A DNA stretch of 16,215 nucleotides from Patulibacter sp041648495 (lineage in GTDB: Bacteria > Actinomycetota > Thermoleophilia > Solirubrobacterales > Solirubrobacteraceae). Positions 5,726 through 13,140 of the stretch are shown here, in pieces (the stretch's first letter is position 1; each line of letters opens with the position of its first letter). The stretch is from positions 1-16,215 of the forward strand of contig JBAZOW010000048.1 of assembly GCA_041648495.1 (NCBI GenBank), given 5' to 3'. The position numbers were made by a program, and so were the translations under genes. Under the pieces are notes generated by a model, which was not told the DNA's origin, searched no databases, and saw only the letters and a program-made list of their open reading frames with translations.

Positions 5726-7162
5726 TCAGCGCTGGATCTTCCGGGCCGGCGATCCGCTCCAGGCGTAGCTCGTCACGCCCCCGACGACCGCCCGCACCGC
5801 ACCGGTCCGCGCCACGGGAACGCTGGTCTGTCGCACGTCGCCGGCACCGGAACGAACCCGGCGCACCGTATGCCAGCGGCTGCCCCGCCGGACCTGGACC
5901 GAGACCTGTCCCTCGCGGGGCGAGCGGAACCACACGCGCAGACGACGACGGTCCTTCCCGGTCACGACCAGCGGGAAGCGGAACGCGTGCGCGGAGGGCT
6001 TGAGCCCACCGTCGAGCCGGAAGAGCCCGGACTGCGAGGTCGACGCGTAGTCGGGGACGGCGGGCTGATCCCGCACCTGGAACCACAGAGCCGTGCGCAC
6101 CCCCTGCCGCCAGAGGTGCCACAGCAGCTCAGCGGTCCAGCGGGAGAGCCGCGCCGTGGGAACGCCGCGAGGGTCGGGCGGGGCCGAGTCGTACGACACC
6201 TCGGTGACCCACAGCTGCGGCGTCTTCGGTCCGAGGGTGCCGGCACGTCGCGCCGCGCGAACGACGCGGGTGAGCTTGCCCAGGTCCGGGATGGTGACGT
6301 CGTCCGGGTTGAGCGCGGGGCTCGAAGGGGCACGCACGGCGTAGGGATGGTGCGAGATCGCGTCCACGGACGTGCGCTGTCGGCAGCTGCGTCGCAACTC
6401 GCGGTCCACGCAGAGCAGGGACTCCAGGAACCGCACCGGCGGGGTCCTGCCGATCCGACCCGAGTAGTCGCCGAACGGCGCCAGGCCCCCCGTGACGACG
6501 ACGGCATCCGGTTGCTCCGCCTTCACGCCCGCGTACCCGGCGTTCAGGAGCTCGCGGAACCTCGTGGCCGCGAACGCCCGACCGCCCTCGCGCTGCGGGG
6601 CGAGGTGCCGCTCCAGGTTGGGCTCGTTCCACAGCTGGAAGCTGTCGACGCGGGGAAGCAGCCCGCCCAGGGGGTCGGGGAACCTGCCCGAGTACCGCGC
6701 GGCGAGCGCCCGCAGGAAGCTGCCGAACGCCGCGGCCCGCGGCTTCCAAGCGCCGCGAGCCACCCGCGAGGGCGCGCCGTCCTCCTGCGCCCACGTCGGC
6801 GCGCCGGTGACCATCAGCAGCGGCGTGATGCCCTGGGCCCGCAAGGCGCGCACGCGGTCGTCGAGCTGCGTCCACGCGTAGCCGGCCCACGTCGGGTCGG
6901 CGGCGTCGGCTTCCGGCGGAGCCTGCGGAGCCACCGACCCCCACGACGCGTCGATGCGGAGCATCGCGGCCCCGGTGTCCCGCACGCGTTGCAGCCACGT
7001 ATCGCGATCCGCGGCCGGGGCACTGACGGGACCGAATCCGTCGGCGAGTCCGAGCCGCAGGGATCCGGCCGCGCTCGCGGCCTGCGGCGCCGCCGTCCAG
7101 ATCAGGGCGCCGGTCAGGACGAGCAACAGCAGGCGCGCTCGGCGCCGCCCCCGCAGGCTCAC
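5726..7162 (-). CDS. Secreted glycoside hydrolase-like protein (clan A TIM barrel)
   Basis: 478 aa from GTG 7162. Residues 1-32 form a signal peptide (LRGRRRARLLLLVL, ending ASAAG). A TIM barrel follows. The acid/base glutamate is in the LWNEPN motif (E180) and a second glutamate in LWVTEVSYDS (E321) fits the nucleophile, both at strand ends as in clan GH-A (GH5/GH39/GH42-like). The region MLRIDASWGSVAP near residue 65 is the typical first strand. The last 80 residues look like a beta-rich accessory domain. It is expected to act outside the cell on a polysaccharide, perhaps the glycan made by this locus (inference from context). The start is chosen because GTGA overlaps the stop of the gene upstream, implying translational coupling; a GTG at 7201 is the longer alternative. 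Family number and substrate are unresolved. Confidence 0.85.
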   Translation of the reverse strand: MSLRGRRRARLLLLVLTGALIWTAAPQAASAAGSLRLGLADGFGPVSAPAADRDTWLQRVRDTGAAMLRIDASWGSVAPQAPPEADAADPTWAGYAWTQLDDRVRALRAQGITPLLMVTGAPTWAQEDGAPSRVARGAWKPRAAAFGSFLRALAARYSGRFPDPLGGLLPRVDSFQLWNEPNLERHLAPQREGGRAFAATRFRELLNAGYAGVKAEQPDAVVVTGGLAPFGDYSGRIGRTPPVRFLESLLCVDRELRRSCRQRTSVDAISHHPYAVRAPSSPALNPDDVTIPDLGKLTRVVRAARRAGTLGPKTPQLWVTEVSYDSAPPDPRGVPTARLSRWTAELLWHLWRQGVRTALWFQVRDQPAVPDYASTSQSGLFRLDGGLKPSAHAFRFPLVVTGKDRRRLRVWFRSPREGQVSVQVRRGSRWHTVRRVRSGAGDVRQTSVPVARTGAVRAVVGGVTSYAWSGSPARKIQR

Positions 7163-7695
7163 CGCGCCCGGCCGAATCGCACCGCCGCCGCTCCTGCGCA
7201 CCCGACGGCGACCAGGATCAGCAGGACCCAGAGCGGGGCGAACCCCAGACGCACGGTCCAGAGCGACTCCGCCGACGCGTCGCTGGTGCGGGTGATCCGG
7301 TCGTTGCCCGCGGGGGCTCCACCGCCGGCGTCTCGACCTTCAGGTTGCCGCTCCGGCGATCGACGTCGTGGTTCACGCTCCGACGACGTACGGGAATCTC
7401 GGCCGTCGTCGGCCGCGGATCCCGCTGGAGCGTCGGAGCCGGGACGCGGCGCAGCCACCCCGCCGTTCCGTTCGAGCACCGCCTCGAGCTCCTCGCCGTC
7501 CCGTCCCTGATCCCGCAGGCTGCGGCGCTGCTCCGTCGACAGCTCCCGCCCGTCGCCCGCCGAGGGCACCGATTCGCGGTACTGGTCGATTCCGCTGTTC
7601 CCGGGCGGCGCGGACCCCTGCTGCGCCGATGCGACGGCGGGGGTGCCAGCGAGCACGAGAAGCAGCGCGACGGCGACGGCACGAACGATCTGCAC
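7159..7695 (-). CDS. Secreted/membrane-anchored low-complexity protein (178 aa), unknown function
   Basis: No known domain is recognised. From GTG 7695 the product has a signal peptide (residues 1-24, VALLLVLAGTPAVASA), a short conserved-looking stretch GNSGIDQYRESVPSAG, and a helix ELSTEQRRSLRDQG. A disordered Pro/Arg/Asp/Gly-rich linker (about 70-145) leads to a C-terminal hydrophobic helix (PLWVLLILVAVGCAGAAAV) followed by Arg. The order signal, linker, anchor and basic tail fits a cell-envelope protein with an extracytoplasmic N-terminal part. A longer frame from 7818 would add residues unlike coding sequence and would run over the divergent promoter, so GTG 7695 is preferred. Its stop overlaps the glycoside hydrolase start by GTGA, so the two are likely made and used together. 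Confidence 0.72.
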   Translation of the reverse strand: MQIVRAVAVALLLVLAGTPAVASAQQGSAPPGNSGIDQYRESVPSAGDGRELSTEQRRSLRDQGRDGEELEAVLERNGGVAAPRPGSDAPAGSAADDGRDSRTSSEREPRRRSPERQPEGRDAGGGAPAGNDRITRTSDASAESLWTVRLGFAPLWVLLILVAVGCAGAAAVRFGRAR

Positions 7696-7700
7696 GTCAG

Positions 7701-7730
7701 GTAGTACGTTGGCCACAGCGAGAGTCTGAC
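7701..7730 (-). promoter_or_regulatory. Candidate promoter for the 178-aa gene and glycoside hydrolase (leaderless)
   Basis: On the minus strand: GTCAGAC (7730-7724), 17 nt, TACTAC (7706-7701), then 5 nt to GTG 7695. It belongs to the set of three identically spaced GTCAG boxes. Confidence 0.45.
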
Positions 7731-7758
7731 GTCGATCCGCCGACGGCACGCGATCCCC

Positions 7759-7788
7759 GTCAGGACCGCGGACGCTCGCACGTACTTC
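7759..7788 (+). promoter_or_regulatory. Candidate promoter of the Wzy-like gene (leaderless)
   Basis: GTCAGGA (7759-7765), 17 nt, TACTTC (7783-7788), then 6 nt to ATG 7795. It is arranged back to back with the minus-strand box, so the 99-nt gap 7696-7794 is a divergent promoter region. Confidence 0.45.
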
Positions 7789-7794
7789 CTCTAG

Positions 7795-9792
7795 ATGCCC
7801 GCAGTCGCCGCCGCCCACGCTCGCGCCACCACCCGTTCGTCCTGGGCACAGAACGTTCCGTCGGCTGCCGCGCTGGCGGCGGGCGGCGGGCCCGTCGTGA
7901 TCCTCGGCTTCAGCCAGGGTGGGTATCCGGTCCTCGTGGTCGCCGCCTACGGCGTCGTGCTCTGGTGGCTGCTCCTCGTAGGACTGCTCACGCGCGCGAT
8001 CCCCCGGCCCCTACCGACCACCGCCGGGTGGGCCACGCTCGGCGCCGTCGCCGGGCTCGCCGTCTGGAGCGCGATCTCGCTGACCTGGAGCGTCGATCCG
8101 GAGCGCGGCCTCACCGAGGTCGCCCGGCTCGTCGTCGCCGGGGGGAGCCTGCTCCTGGGGATGTCCGCGGTACGAGCCGGACGAGCGCGAGCGCTCGCGG
8201 CCGGCGTGCTCGCCGGACTCACCGTGATCACGGCCGCCGGCGTCCTGTCCCGTCTGCAACCGGACCTCGTTCCCCAGGCGACGGAGACCGGCGAGTTCCT
8301 CGGATCGGTACGCAATCGACTCTCGTGGCCCCTGAACTACTGGAACTCGATGGCGGCCGCGGCGGCGATCGCGGTGCCGCTCGCCCTGGCGCTCGCGGTG
8401 CGGACGAAGACCGCCTGGGCGTCGGCCCTCGCGACGGCCACGATCCCGGTGCTGAGCCTGGGGATCGCGTTCACGCTCTCGCGGGGAGGCGCAGGCATCG
8501 TGGCGATCGGCCTGGCGGCCACGCTCGTCCTGATCCGCCCCCGACTCGTCACCGCGCGAACGATGCTGGCCCCCGCCCTCGGATCGGCGATCATCCTCTG
8601 GGCGGCCCTGCGCTCGGACGCCCTGATGGATGCGGCGGGCGGCCCTGCCCAGAGCGACGCCGGACTGCGACTGGCGTTGATCGTCCTGCTGGCGTGCGTG
8701 GGCGTCGCTCTCGTGCAGGCGGCGTGGGTCCTCGCGGATCGTGCTCGCTGGACCACCACGATTCGTCGGCCACGGCGGCAACGTTGGGTCCTGACCGGAC
8801 TCGTGCTCGCCGCCGGGGTCGTGGTCGCGGCCACCGCGGGAGGCACGATCGCCGACCGTACCGGGGACGCGTGGACCTCCTTCAAGGTGCCGACGGTCTC
8901 GCAGACCGTCGCAGACGCCGGCTCGGTGGACCGGTTCTCGAGCCTCAGCGGCAGCGGGCGATTCCAGGTCTGGAGCGGCGCCGTACGGGCGTGGGAGGAG
9001 CAACCGCTCCGGGGCATCGGCCTCGGCTCGTGGGAGAGCTGGTGGAATCCCCAACGGGGCACCAGCGGGTTCATTCGCAACGTCCACTCCCAACCGCTCG
9101 AGACGCTGGCCAGCGTGGGAATGATCGGGTTCGTCCTGTTCGGGGCGCTGATCGGCATTCCGCTGCTCGTGGCCGTCGGCCGGAGGCGCTCGTACGGCGC
9201 GCGGAGGTGGGACGCCCACTGGGTCGCCCCCGCGCTGGTCGCGTTCGTCGTCGCGGTCACGATCGACTGGACGTGGCAGATCAGCGCGGTCGCCGTGGCG
9301 GGCATGGCGCTCGCCGCCCCCGTGCTCTCGCGCCGCCACGACGGCGACGACGCGCCCGCGGCGTCCGCAGCCGGCATGGCCGGACGTGGTGGCTCGATCC
9401 TCAAGGCCGGAGGAATCGTGGCGGTCGCTGCAGCGTCGATCGCCGTGCTCGGTCTCGCCCTCGTCGCTCCGGTGGCCGTGACGTCGAGTCAGTCCGCCAT
9501 GGATCGTGGCGACCTGCGCTCCGCTGCCGCGCGCGCGGCAGCGGGCCAGGACCGGGTCTCGTTCGCCGCCAGCCCCGCGATTCAGGAAGCCCTCGTCCAC
9601 GAGCGAACGGGCGATCTCGACCGCGCCCTGAGCGCGGCGACGGTCGCCGCACAGAGAACGCCTGACGACTGGCGGGCGTGGCTCCTGATCAGCCGGATCC
9701 AGGTGGCACGGGACGAACCGGCTCGCGCCGTCGCCGCGTTCCGCCGGGCACGAGCGCTCAATCCGCACTCGACGATCCTCCACGGGAAGTAG
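7795..9792 (+). CDS. Wzy/O-antigen ligase-family membrane protein with C-terminal helical (TPR-like) repeats
   Basis: 665-aa polytopic membrane protein, probably the glycan polymerase or ligase. About 12 hydrophobic segments span residues 30-510 and 535-565. The Wzy_C signature lies at about 385-445: SGSGRFQVWSGAVRAW, PLRGIGLGSW, then NVHSQPLETLASVG with H431. The family joins oligosaccharide repeat units on the outer face of the membrane, using undecaprenyl-linked substrates, or ligates glycan to an acceptor. Residues about 575-660 contain two or three TPR-like helix pairs (AIQEALVHERTGDLDRAL, WLLISRIQVARDEPARAV), a tail that may bind partner proteins. A divergent promoter precedes it. The small membrane gene begins 4 nt after its stop. 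Whether it is a polymerase or a ligase cannot be decided from the sequence. Confidence 0.88.
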   Translation: MPAVAAAHARATTRSSWAQNVPSAAALAAGGGPVVILGFSQGGYPVLVVAAYGVVLWWLLLVGLLTRAIPRPLPTTAGWATLGAVAGLAVWSAISLTWSVDPERGLTEVARLVVAGGSLLLGMSAVRAGRARALAAGVLAGLTVITAAGVLSRLQPDLVPQATETGEFLGSVRNRLSWPLNYWNSMAAAAAIAVPLALALAVRTKTAWASALATATIPVLSLGIAFTLSRGGAGIVAIGLAATLVLIRPRLVTARTMLAPALGSAIILWAALRSDALMDAAGGPAQSDAGLRLALIVLLACVGVALVQAAWVLADRARWTTTIRRPRRQRWVLTGLVLAAGVVVAATAGGTIADRTGDAWTSFKVPTVSQTVADAGSVDRFSSLSGSGRFQVWSGAVRAWEEQPLRGIGLGSWESWWNPQRGTSGFIRNVHSQPLETLASVGMIGFVLFGALIGIPLLVAVGRRRSYGARRWDAHWVAPALVAFVVAVTIDWTWQISAVAVAGMALAAPVLSRRHDGDDAPAASAAGMAGRGGSILKAGGIVAVAAASIAVLGLALVAPVAVTSSQSAMDRGDLRSAAARAAAGQDRVSFAASPAIQEALVHERTGDLDRALSAATVAAQRTPDDWRAWLLISRIQVARDEPARAVAAFRRARALNPHSTILHGK

Positions 9793-9796
9793 CCGC

Positions 9797-10027
9797 ATGC
9801 CGCCGGAACGCCACCCCGACGAGCTCCCCGCCGACCTCGAGGCGATCGCCGAGCGACTCGCCACGGAACGGCCGCGCCCGAGCGCACCGTTGCAGCGCCG
9901 GGTACGGGACGTGGTGTCCGTCGCCGTGCGGGAAGGCGCCCTGCGGCGTCGCAGCACGCTGCTGTTCCTCTCCGGGACGGCCTTCCTGGTGGTGGCCGCC
10001 GTCCTGGCGCTCGCCGCCGGGCGTTAG
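9797..10027 (+). CDS. Small single-pass membrane protein (76 aa), possible anti-sigma-like partner
   Basis: The cytoplasmic-looking N-terminus (residues 1-52) contains DELPADLEAIAERLATERP, then a basic helix. A single membrane helix covers residues 53-74 (LLFLSGTAFLVVAAVLALAAG). I recall a similar LPADLEAIA..L..ERP motif in small proteins encoded beside sigma factors in Thermoleophilia, which suggests a membrane-bound sigma regulator, but no zinc-binding HxxxCxxC motif is present, so this is tentative. The ATG lies 4 nt after the Wzy-like stop (translational coupling likely). The TAG stop overlaps by 4 nt the stop of the convergent ECF-sigma gene, TTAG being shared. Confidence 0.75.
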   Translation: MPPERHPDELPADLEAIAERLATERPRPSAPLQRRVRDVVSVAVREGALRRRSTLLFLSGTAFLVVAAVLALAAGR

Positions 10028-10527
10028 CGGCGACTGCCGCCTGCTCCGGACTTCTCGAGCTCCGCGCGCAGCGCCCGCAACGCGCGCGACAGCACCTGGT
10101 GCACGTTGGCGTCGCTCAGACCGACGATCTGCGCGATCTCCTTCCCGCTGAGGTCCCCGCCGAACCGCAGTCCGATGACGCATCGGTCTCGCTCGGACAA
10201 CCGGGACAGCGCGTGTTGCAGCTCGGGCGCGATTCCGATCGCGTGCTGGTCCTCGATGCCCGCGCCGAGCGCCGAATCCTCGTTCAGGAGTTGCTCGTCC
10301 CGCCGCGCCTGCTTCCGGTAGTGGTCGATCAGCACGCGTTCGGCGATGGCGAACACCCACGTCGCAAGACTGCCGAGATCGGGATCGAAGCGAGACGCGC
10401 TTCGCACCACACGTTCGAACGTGGCCGATGTGAGGTCTTCGGCGTCGGCTGTGCTCCGGACCCGGTACGCGAGGAACGCGTAAACCCGGTCGAGATACGC
10501 GTCGTACACCTCCGCGGCGTCAATCAC
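10024..10527 (-). CDS. ECF-type RNA polymerase sigma factor
   Basis: 167 aa from GTG 10527. Sigma region 2 covers residues about 5-75: YDAYLDRVYAFLAYRV, then DAEDLTSATFERVVR (the conserved region 2.2-type D-A-E-D-L-T motif) and the region 2.3/2.4-like LATWVFAIAERVLIDHYRK. Sigma region 4 covers about 105-160: LSRLSERDRCVIGLRFGGDLSGKEIAQIVGLSDANVHQVLSRALRALR, a helix-turn-helix for the -35 element. It redirects RNA polymerase to a set of promoters, possibly of surface genes nearby. The frame stays open upstream to 10653 but that part has no sigma-like sequence, so the shorter start with the usual ECF length is preferred. A CACAAT hexamer lies 6 nt before the GTG. The gene converges on the small membrane-protein gene. 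Confidence 0.9.
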   Translation of the reverse strand: MIDAAEVYDAYLDRVYAFLAYRVRSTADAEDLTSATFERVVRSASRFDPDLGSLATWVFAIAERVLIDHYRKQARRDEQLLNEDSALGAGIEDQHAIGIAPELQHALSRLSERDRCVIGLRFGGDLSGKEIAQIVGLSDANVHQVLSRALRALRAELEKSGAGGSRR

Positions 10528-10849
10528 AAGCAGATTGTGGGTTGGCGACCAGGACGATGCGTGGAAACGGGCGGCGGGTGACGAGGTGGAAACGCGGCGC
10601 GAACGCCCGTCGCGGCGCGAAATAACGTCCGTCGGCGGCGCCGACGGCACCAACGTACCGCTTGGAGATGACGACAGCCTTCACGCGGGGATGCTTCGGT
10701 CTTGCGACGACTGTATAACGCAGACTGAATCTACAGCGCTAGGCTGGTGGAGCTGACGCTTCCGGTGCCGTTCCGCCACGACAACGTCACTCACACGATG
10801 ATCACAACTGCCCAACAAGCAAGCGCGCGCTAGCTGCTCGCGATACGCC
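10528..10849. other. 322-nt intergenic region between the sigma factor and the glycan operon
   Basis: No credible gene. It holds, left to right: minus-strand CACAAT at 10534-10539, a -10 candidate 6 nt before the sigma GTG with no good -35; direct repeats GTGGAAACG at 10561-10569 and 10586-10594; 11-bp direct repeats CGCGGCGCGAA at 10593-10603 and 10611-10621; a perfect 8-bp hairpin CCGTCGGC/GCCGACGG at 10629-10647; and an AT-richer stretch 10702-10745. That stretch has TGCGTTATAC on the minus strand (extended -10-like), CTGTA and TACAG 16 nt apart, and TAGGCT (10740-10745). The sequence 10746-10849 shows no clear signal except weak GATAC near the GTG 10850. This is the presumed control region for both flanking units. 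Confidence 0.6.
10629..10647. repeat. 8-bp hairpin in the sigma/glycan intergenic region
   Basis: CCGTCGGC (10629-10636), loop GGC, GCCGACGG (10640-10647). It could be a terminator or leader structure in either direction; on the minus strand ACGTTATTTC follows. Confidence 0.4.
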
Positions 10850-12322
10850 GTGATCTCGTCGTCCTTCCACCGCGATCCCGTGTCGAAGCGTCGACCACCG
10901 GCCGTGGCCGACCCGGACCGGGCCTTCGATCGCGAGGCACACAAGCGTCGGTACTGGCGAGGTCGTATCCGACAAGCGTCCATGGCGCTTGGTGACGCCG
11001 CCGCGGTGGCCGTGCCGTTGCTCGTGCTGCAGCCGGCGGTGCCCACACTGGCAGCGCACGGGCTGCCAGATTGGCAGACCGTCGTCGCCGCCGCGATCTG
11101 GATCGTCACGGCGCACGTCTACGGTCTCTACCCCCGTTATCCACGGTACGTGACGACGACGACGCTCAACGAGCTGCCGCAGATCTTCCACGCCACGGTG
11201 ATCGCGGCGGTGACGACCTGGGCCTGGTTCAAGCTGTACGGCGCGGACAACCTCGGGGCCTCCCTGGGGGTCATGATCCTCGCCGGAACGGTGGCCGTTC
11301 CGGCCGTGCGCATGGGCGTGCGACGCGGCCTGCACCACGTGGTCGGAGCCGAGCGCGTGCTGCTGGTGGGCAGTGGCTCCACCACCTCGGTCATCGCGCG
11401 TTCGCTGCAGGGCGCCCGCGACGTGTTCGTCGTGGGGCATCGACCGGTGCCGGCCGCGTGGCGCACCGAGCAGCCCGCCGGCTCGGACGACGCCGCCGAC
11501 CGTTCCCTCCGCCAGATCGTCACGGAAGAGCATGTCGACCGTGTGCTCCTGTCGACCCGCGACCTGCGCCACAGTGCCGTCGGCGACGTGCTCCAGTGGA
11601 GTCGCGAAGCGAACGTCACGATGACCGTGGTCCCCGAGCACTTCGACGTCGTCGGCGCGGGGGCGACGATCGACCACGTCCAGGGCGCGACCGTCATCTC
11701 GCTCCAGCCTCCGGTCCTCTCGCGGACCTCGCGTGGGCTGAAGCGCGGACTGGATCTTGCCGGAGCGTTCCTCGGCCTGGCGGTGATGGCGCCGTTGATG
11801 CTCGCGATCGCGATCGCGATCAGGATCGACTCGAAGGGCCCGGTGCTGTTCGTCCAGGACCGGATCGGTCGCCGAGGTGCCCGGTTCCGGCTGCTGAAGT
11901 TCCGCACGATGGTGCCCCACGCGGACGCGATGGTCGACGAGTTGATGGCCGCCAGCAGCGATCCCAACTGGCTGCAGATCACCAGCGACCCACGCGTCAC
12001 CCGGGTCGGCCGCGTGCTGCGTTCGACGAGCCTCGACGAGCTGCCGCAACTCTGGAACGTGCTCGTGGGCCACATGAGCCTCGTCGGTCCCCGTCCCCTC
12101 TCCGAGCGCGACGACGCGCGGGTCAACGGGTGGGCGCGAGGCCGCCTCGACCTCACGCCCGGCCTCACGGGGCTGTGGCAGGTGCTCGGGCGCAAGTCCG
12201 TGCCGTTCGAGGAGATGGTCAAGATCGACTACGTCTACGTCAACAACTGGTCGCTCTGGGGCGACGTCAAGCTGCTCCTCCAAACGCTTCCCGCCGTCAT
12301 CAGCCAGGAAGGGGCGCGGTGA
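10850..12322 (+). CDS. Polyprenyl glycosylphosphotransferase (priming sugar-1-phosphate transferase)
   Basis: 490 aa, the usual length of full WbaP/WcaJ-type PHPT enzymes. Residues about 45-165 hold four hydrophobic segments. Residues 168-285 form a Rossmann-like CoA-binding-type domain (VLLVGSGSTTSVIARSL). The C-terminal sugar-transferase domain (300-485) has KRGLDLAGAFLGL, the membrane re-entrant helix, FQ-like VLFVQDRIGRRG, LLKFRTM, the catalytic Asp-Glu pair in SLDELPQ (D396-E397), and VGPRPLSERD. It transfers a sugar-1-phosphate from a nucleotide sugar to undecaprenyl phosphate on the cytoplasmic face, starting repeat-unit assembly. First gene of a plus-strand operon. The start GTG 10850 has no clear Shine-Dalgarno sequence; GTG 10880 is an alternative. 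Donor sugar unknown. Confidence 0.95.
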   Translation: MISSSFHRDPVSKRRPPAVADPDRAFDREAHKRRYWRGRIRQASMALGDAAAVAVPLLVLQPAVPTLAAHGLPDWQTVVAAAIWIVTAHVYGLYPRYPRYVTTTTLNELPQIFHATVIAAVTTWAWFKLYGADNLGASLGVMILAGTVAVPAVRMGVRRGLHHVVGAERVLLVGSGSTTSVIARSLQGARDVFVVGHRPVPAAWRTEQPAGSDDAADRSLRQIVTEEHVDRVLLSTRDLRHSAVGDVLQWSREANVTMTVVPEHFDVVGAGATIDHVQGATVISLQPPVLSRTSRGLKRGLDLAGAFLGLAVMAPLMLAIAIAIRIDSKGPVLFVQDRIGRRGARFRLLKFRTMVPHADAMVDELMAASSDPNWLQITSDPRVTRVGRVLRSTSLDELPQLWNVLVGHMSLVGPRPLSERDDARVNGWARGRLDLTPGLTGLWQVLGRKSVPFEEMVKIDYVYVNNWSLWGDVKLLLQTLPAVISQEGAR

Positions 12323-12362
12323 CCGCCGTGGTCCCGTGCCTGGCCCAATCGAGCACGCATCC

Positions 12363-13109
12363 ATGACCAGTCGTCTCCGCAGCCACCTTCGGCTGCTCCC
12401 GATCCGGGCCCGGAAGGCCGTCGCCCTCGCTCGCACCCCGTCGCACTGGCGCGCAGCCCGGGCGGGCGTGGTCGCCGCCGTCGAGCACCGGAAGGTCCCG
12501 CTCGGCGGGCCGTACGCCACGGTGCTCGACGTCGGGGCGTCGCGTGGGCAGTTCGCGCTGCACGCGACCCAGCGGTATCCCGACGCCCGGGTGCTGTGCT
12601 TCGAGCCGCTGCGCACGTCGCAGGACGTTCTTCGCCGGGTCCTGGGGTCGCGCGTGACCATCGTGCCGACGGCCGTCGGGGCCGAGCCGGGCACGGCCGT
12701 GCTGCACGTCGCCGCGGCCGACGACTCGTCCTCGCTGCTGCCGATCGGCACGCGGCAGCGCACGGAGTTCCCGGGGACCCACGAAACCGGTCGGATCGAG
12801 GTCCCGGTGACGCCGCTCTCCGAGTTCCTCGGTGCGGATCTCGCGCAGCCGGCCCTGCTCAAGATCGACGTCCAGGGACTCGAGCTCGAAGTGCTCCGCG
12901 GCGCCGGCGACGCCCTCTCCCGCGTGGACACGGTCCTGGTCGAGTGCTCCTTCGTGGAGCTGTACGAGGGTCAGGCCCTCGCCGACGACGTGATCGTCCA
13001 CATGGCCCAACGCGGCTTCCGCCTGGCCGGCGTCTACGGCTTGGCCACCGCCCAGAACGGCGAGGCGCTGCAGAGCGACCTGCTGTTCCGCAATCTCTCG
13101 TCCGTCTGA
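12363..13109 (+). CDS. FkbM family methyltransferase
   Basis: 248 aa. SAM-binding motif I is VLDVGASRG at residues 54-62, then CFEP (motif II acidic region), VTIVPTAVG, and the FkbM-typical LLKIDVQGLELEVLRGA around D169 and G172, followed by VLVECSFVELY. FkbM enzymes O-methylate hydroxyls of sugars or polyketides; in this operon a sugar of the repeat unit or its precursor is the likely acceptor. The ATG at 12363 is preferred; an in-frame GTG at 12336 would add 9 residues without homology. It sits 40 nt after the glycosylphosphotransferase and 31 nt before the epimerase, so co-transcription is expected. Confidence 0.9.
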   Translation: MTSRLRSHLRLLPIRARKAVALARTPSHWRAARAGVVAAVEHRKVPLGGPYATVLDVGASRGQFALHATQRYPDARVLCFEPLRTSQDVLRRVLGSRVTIVPTAVGAEPGTAVLHVAAADDSSSLLPIGTRQRTEFPGTHETGRIEVPVTPLSEFLGADLAQPALLKIDVQGLELEVLRGAGDALSRVDTVLVECSFVELYEGQALADDVIVHMAQRGFRLAGVYGLATAQNGEALQSDLLFRNLSSV

Positions 13110-13140
13110 GCCACGGCTCCCCTCCAGCGAAAGCACCCCC

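Noticed and set aside
4601..7510. 969-codon open frame on the plus strand
   Set aside because: It runs antisense across the RTX gene, the hydrolase and part of the 178-aa gene. Its product is low-complexity (repeated VARAGLDR-like and Arg/Pro-rich runs) as expected for the mirror of GC-rich repeats, while the minus-strand genes have signal peptides, catalytic motifs and a ribosome binding site.
7696..7818. N-terminal extension of the 178-aa secreted protein to 7818
   Set aside because: It would bury the signal peptide 41 residues inside the protein and overlap both the divergent promoter boxes and the start of the Wzy-like gene.
7368..9957. Long overlapping frames on both strands over the Wzy-like gene (plus 7368-9665, minus 8011-9957)
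   Set aside because: The products are Arg/Gly/Pro-rich with no membrane or domain signature; they are high-GC shadows of the Wzy_C-containing gene.
10528..10653. N-terminal extension of the sigma factor to 10653
   Set aside because: The extra 42 residues are Ser/Arg-rich with no sigma-like sequence, and the region holds direct repeats and the hairpin. The GTG at 10527 gives the usual ECF length.
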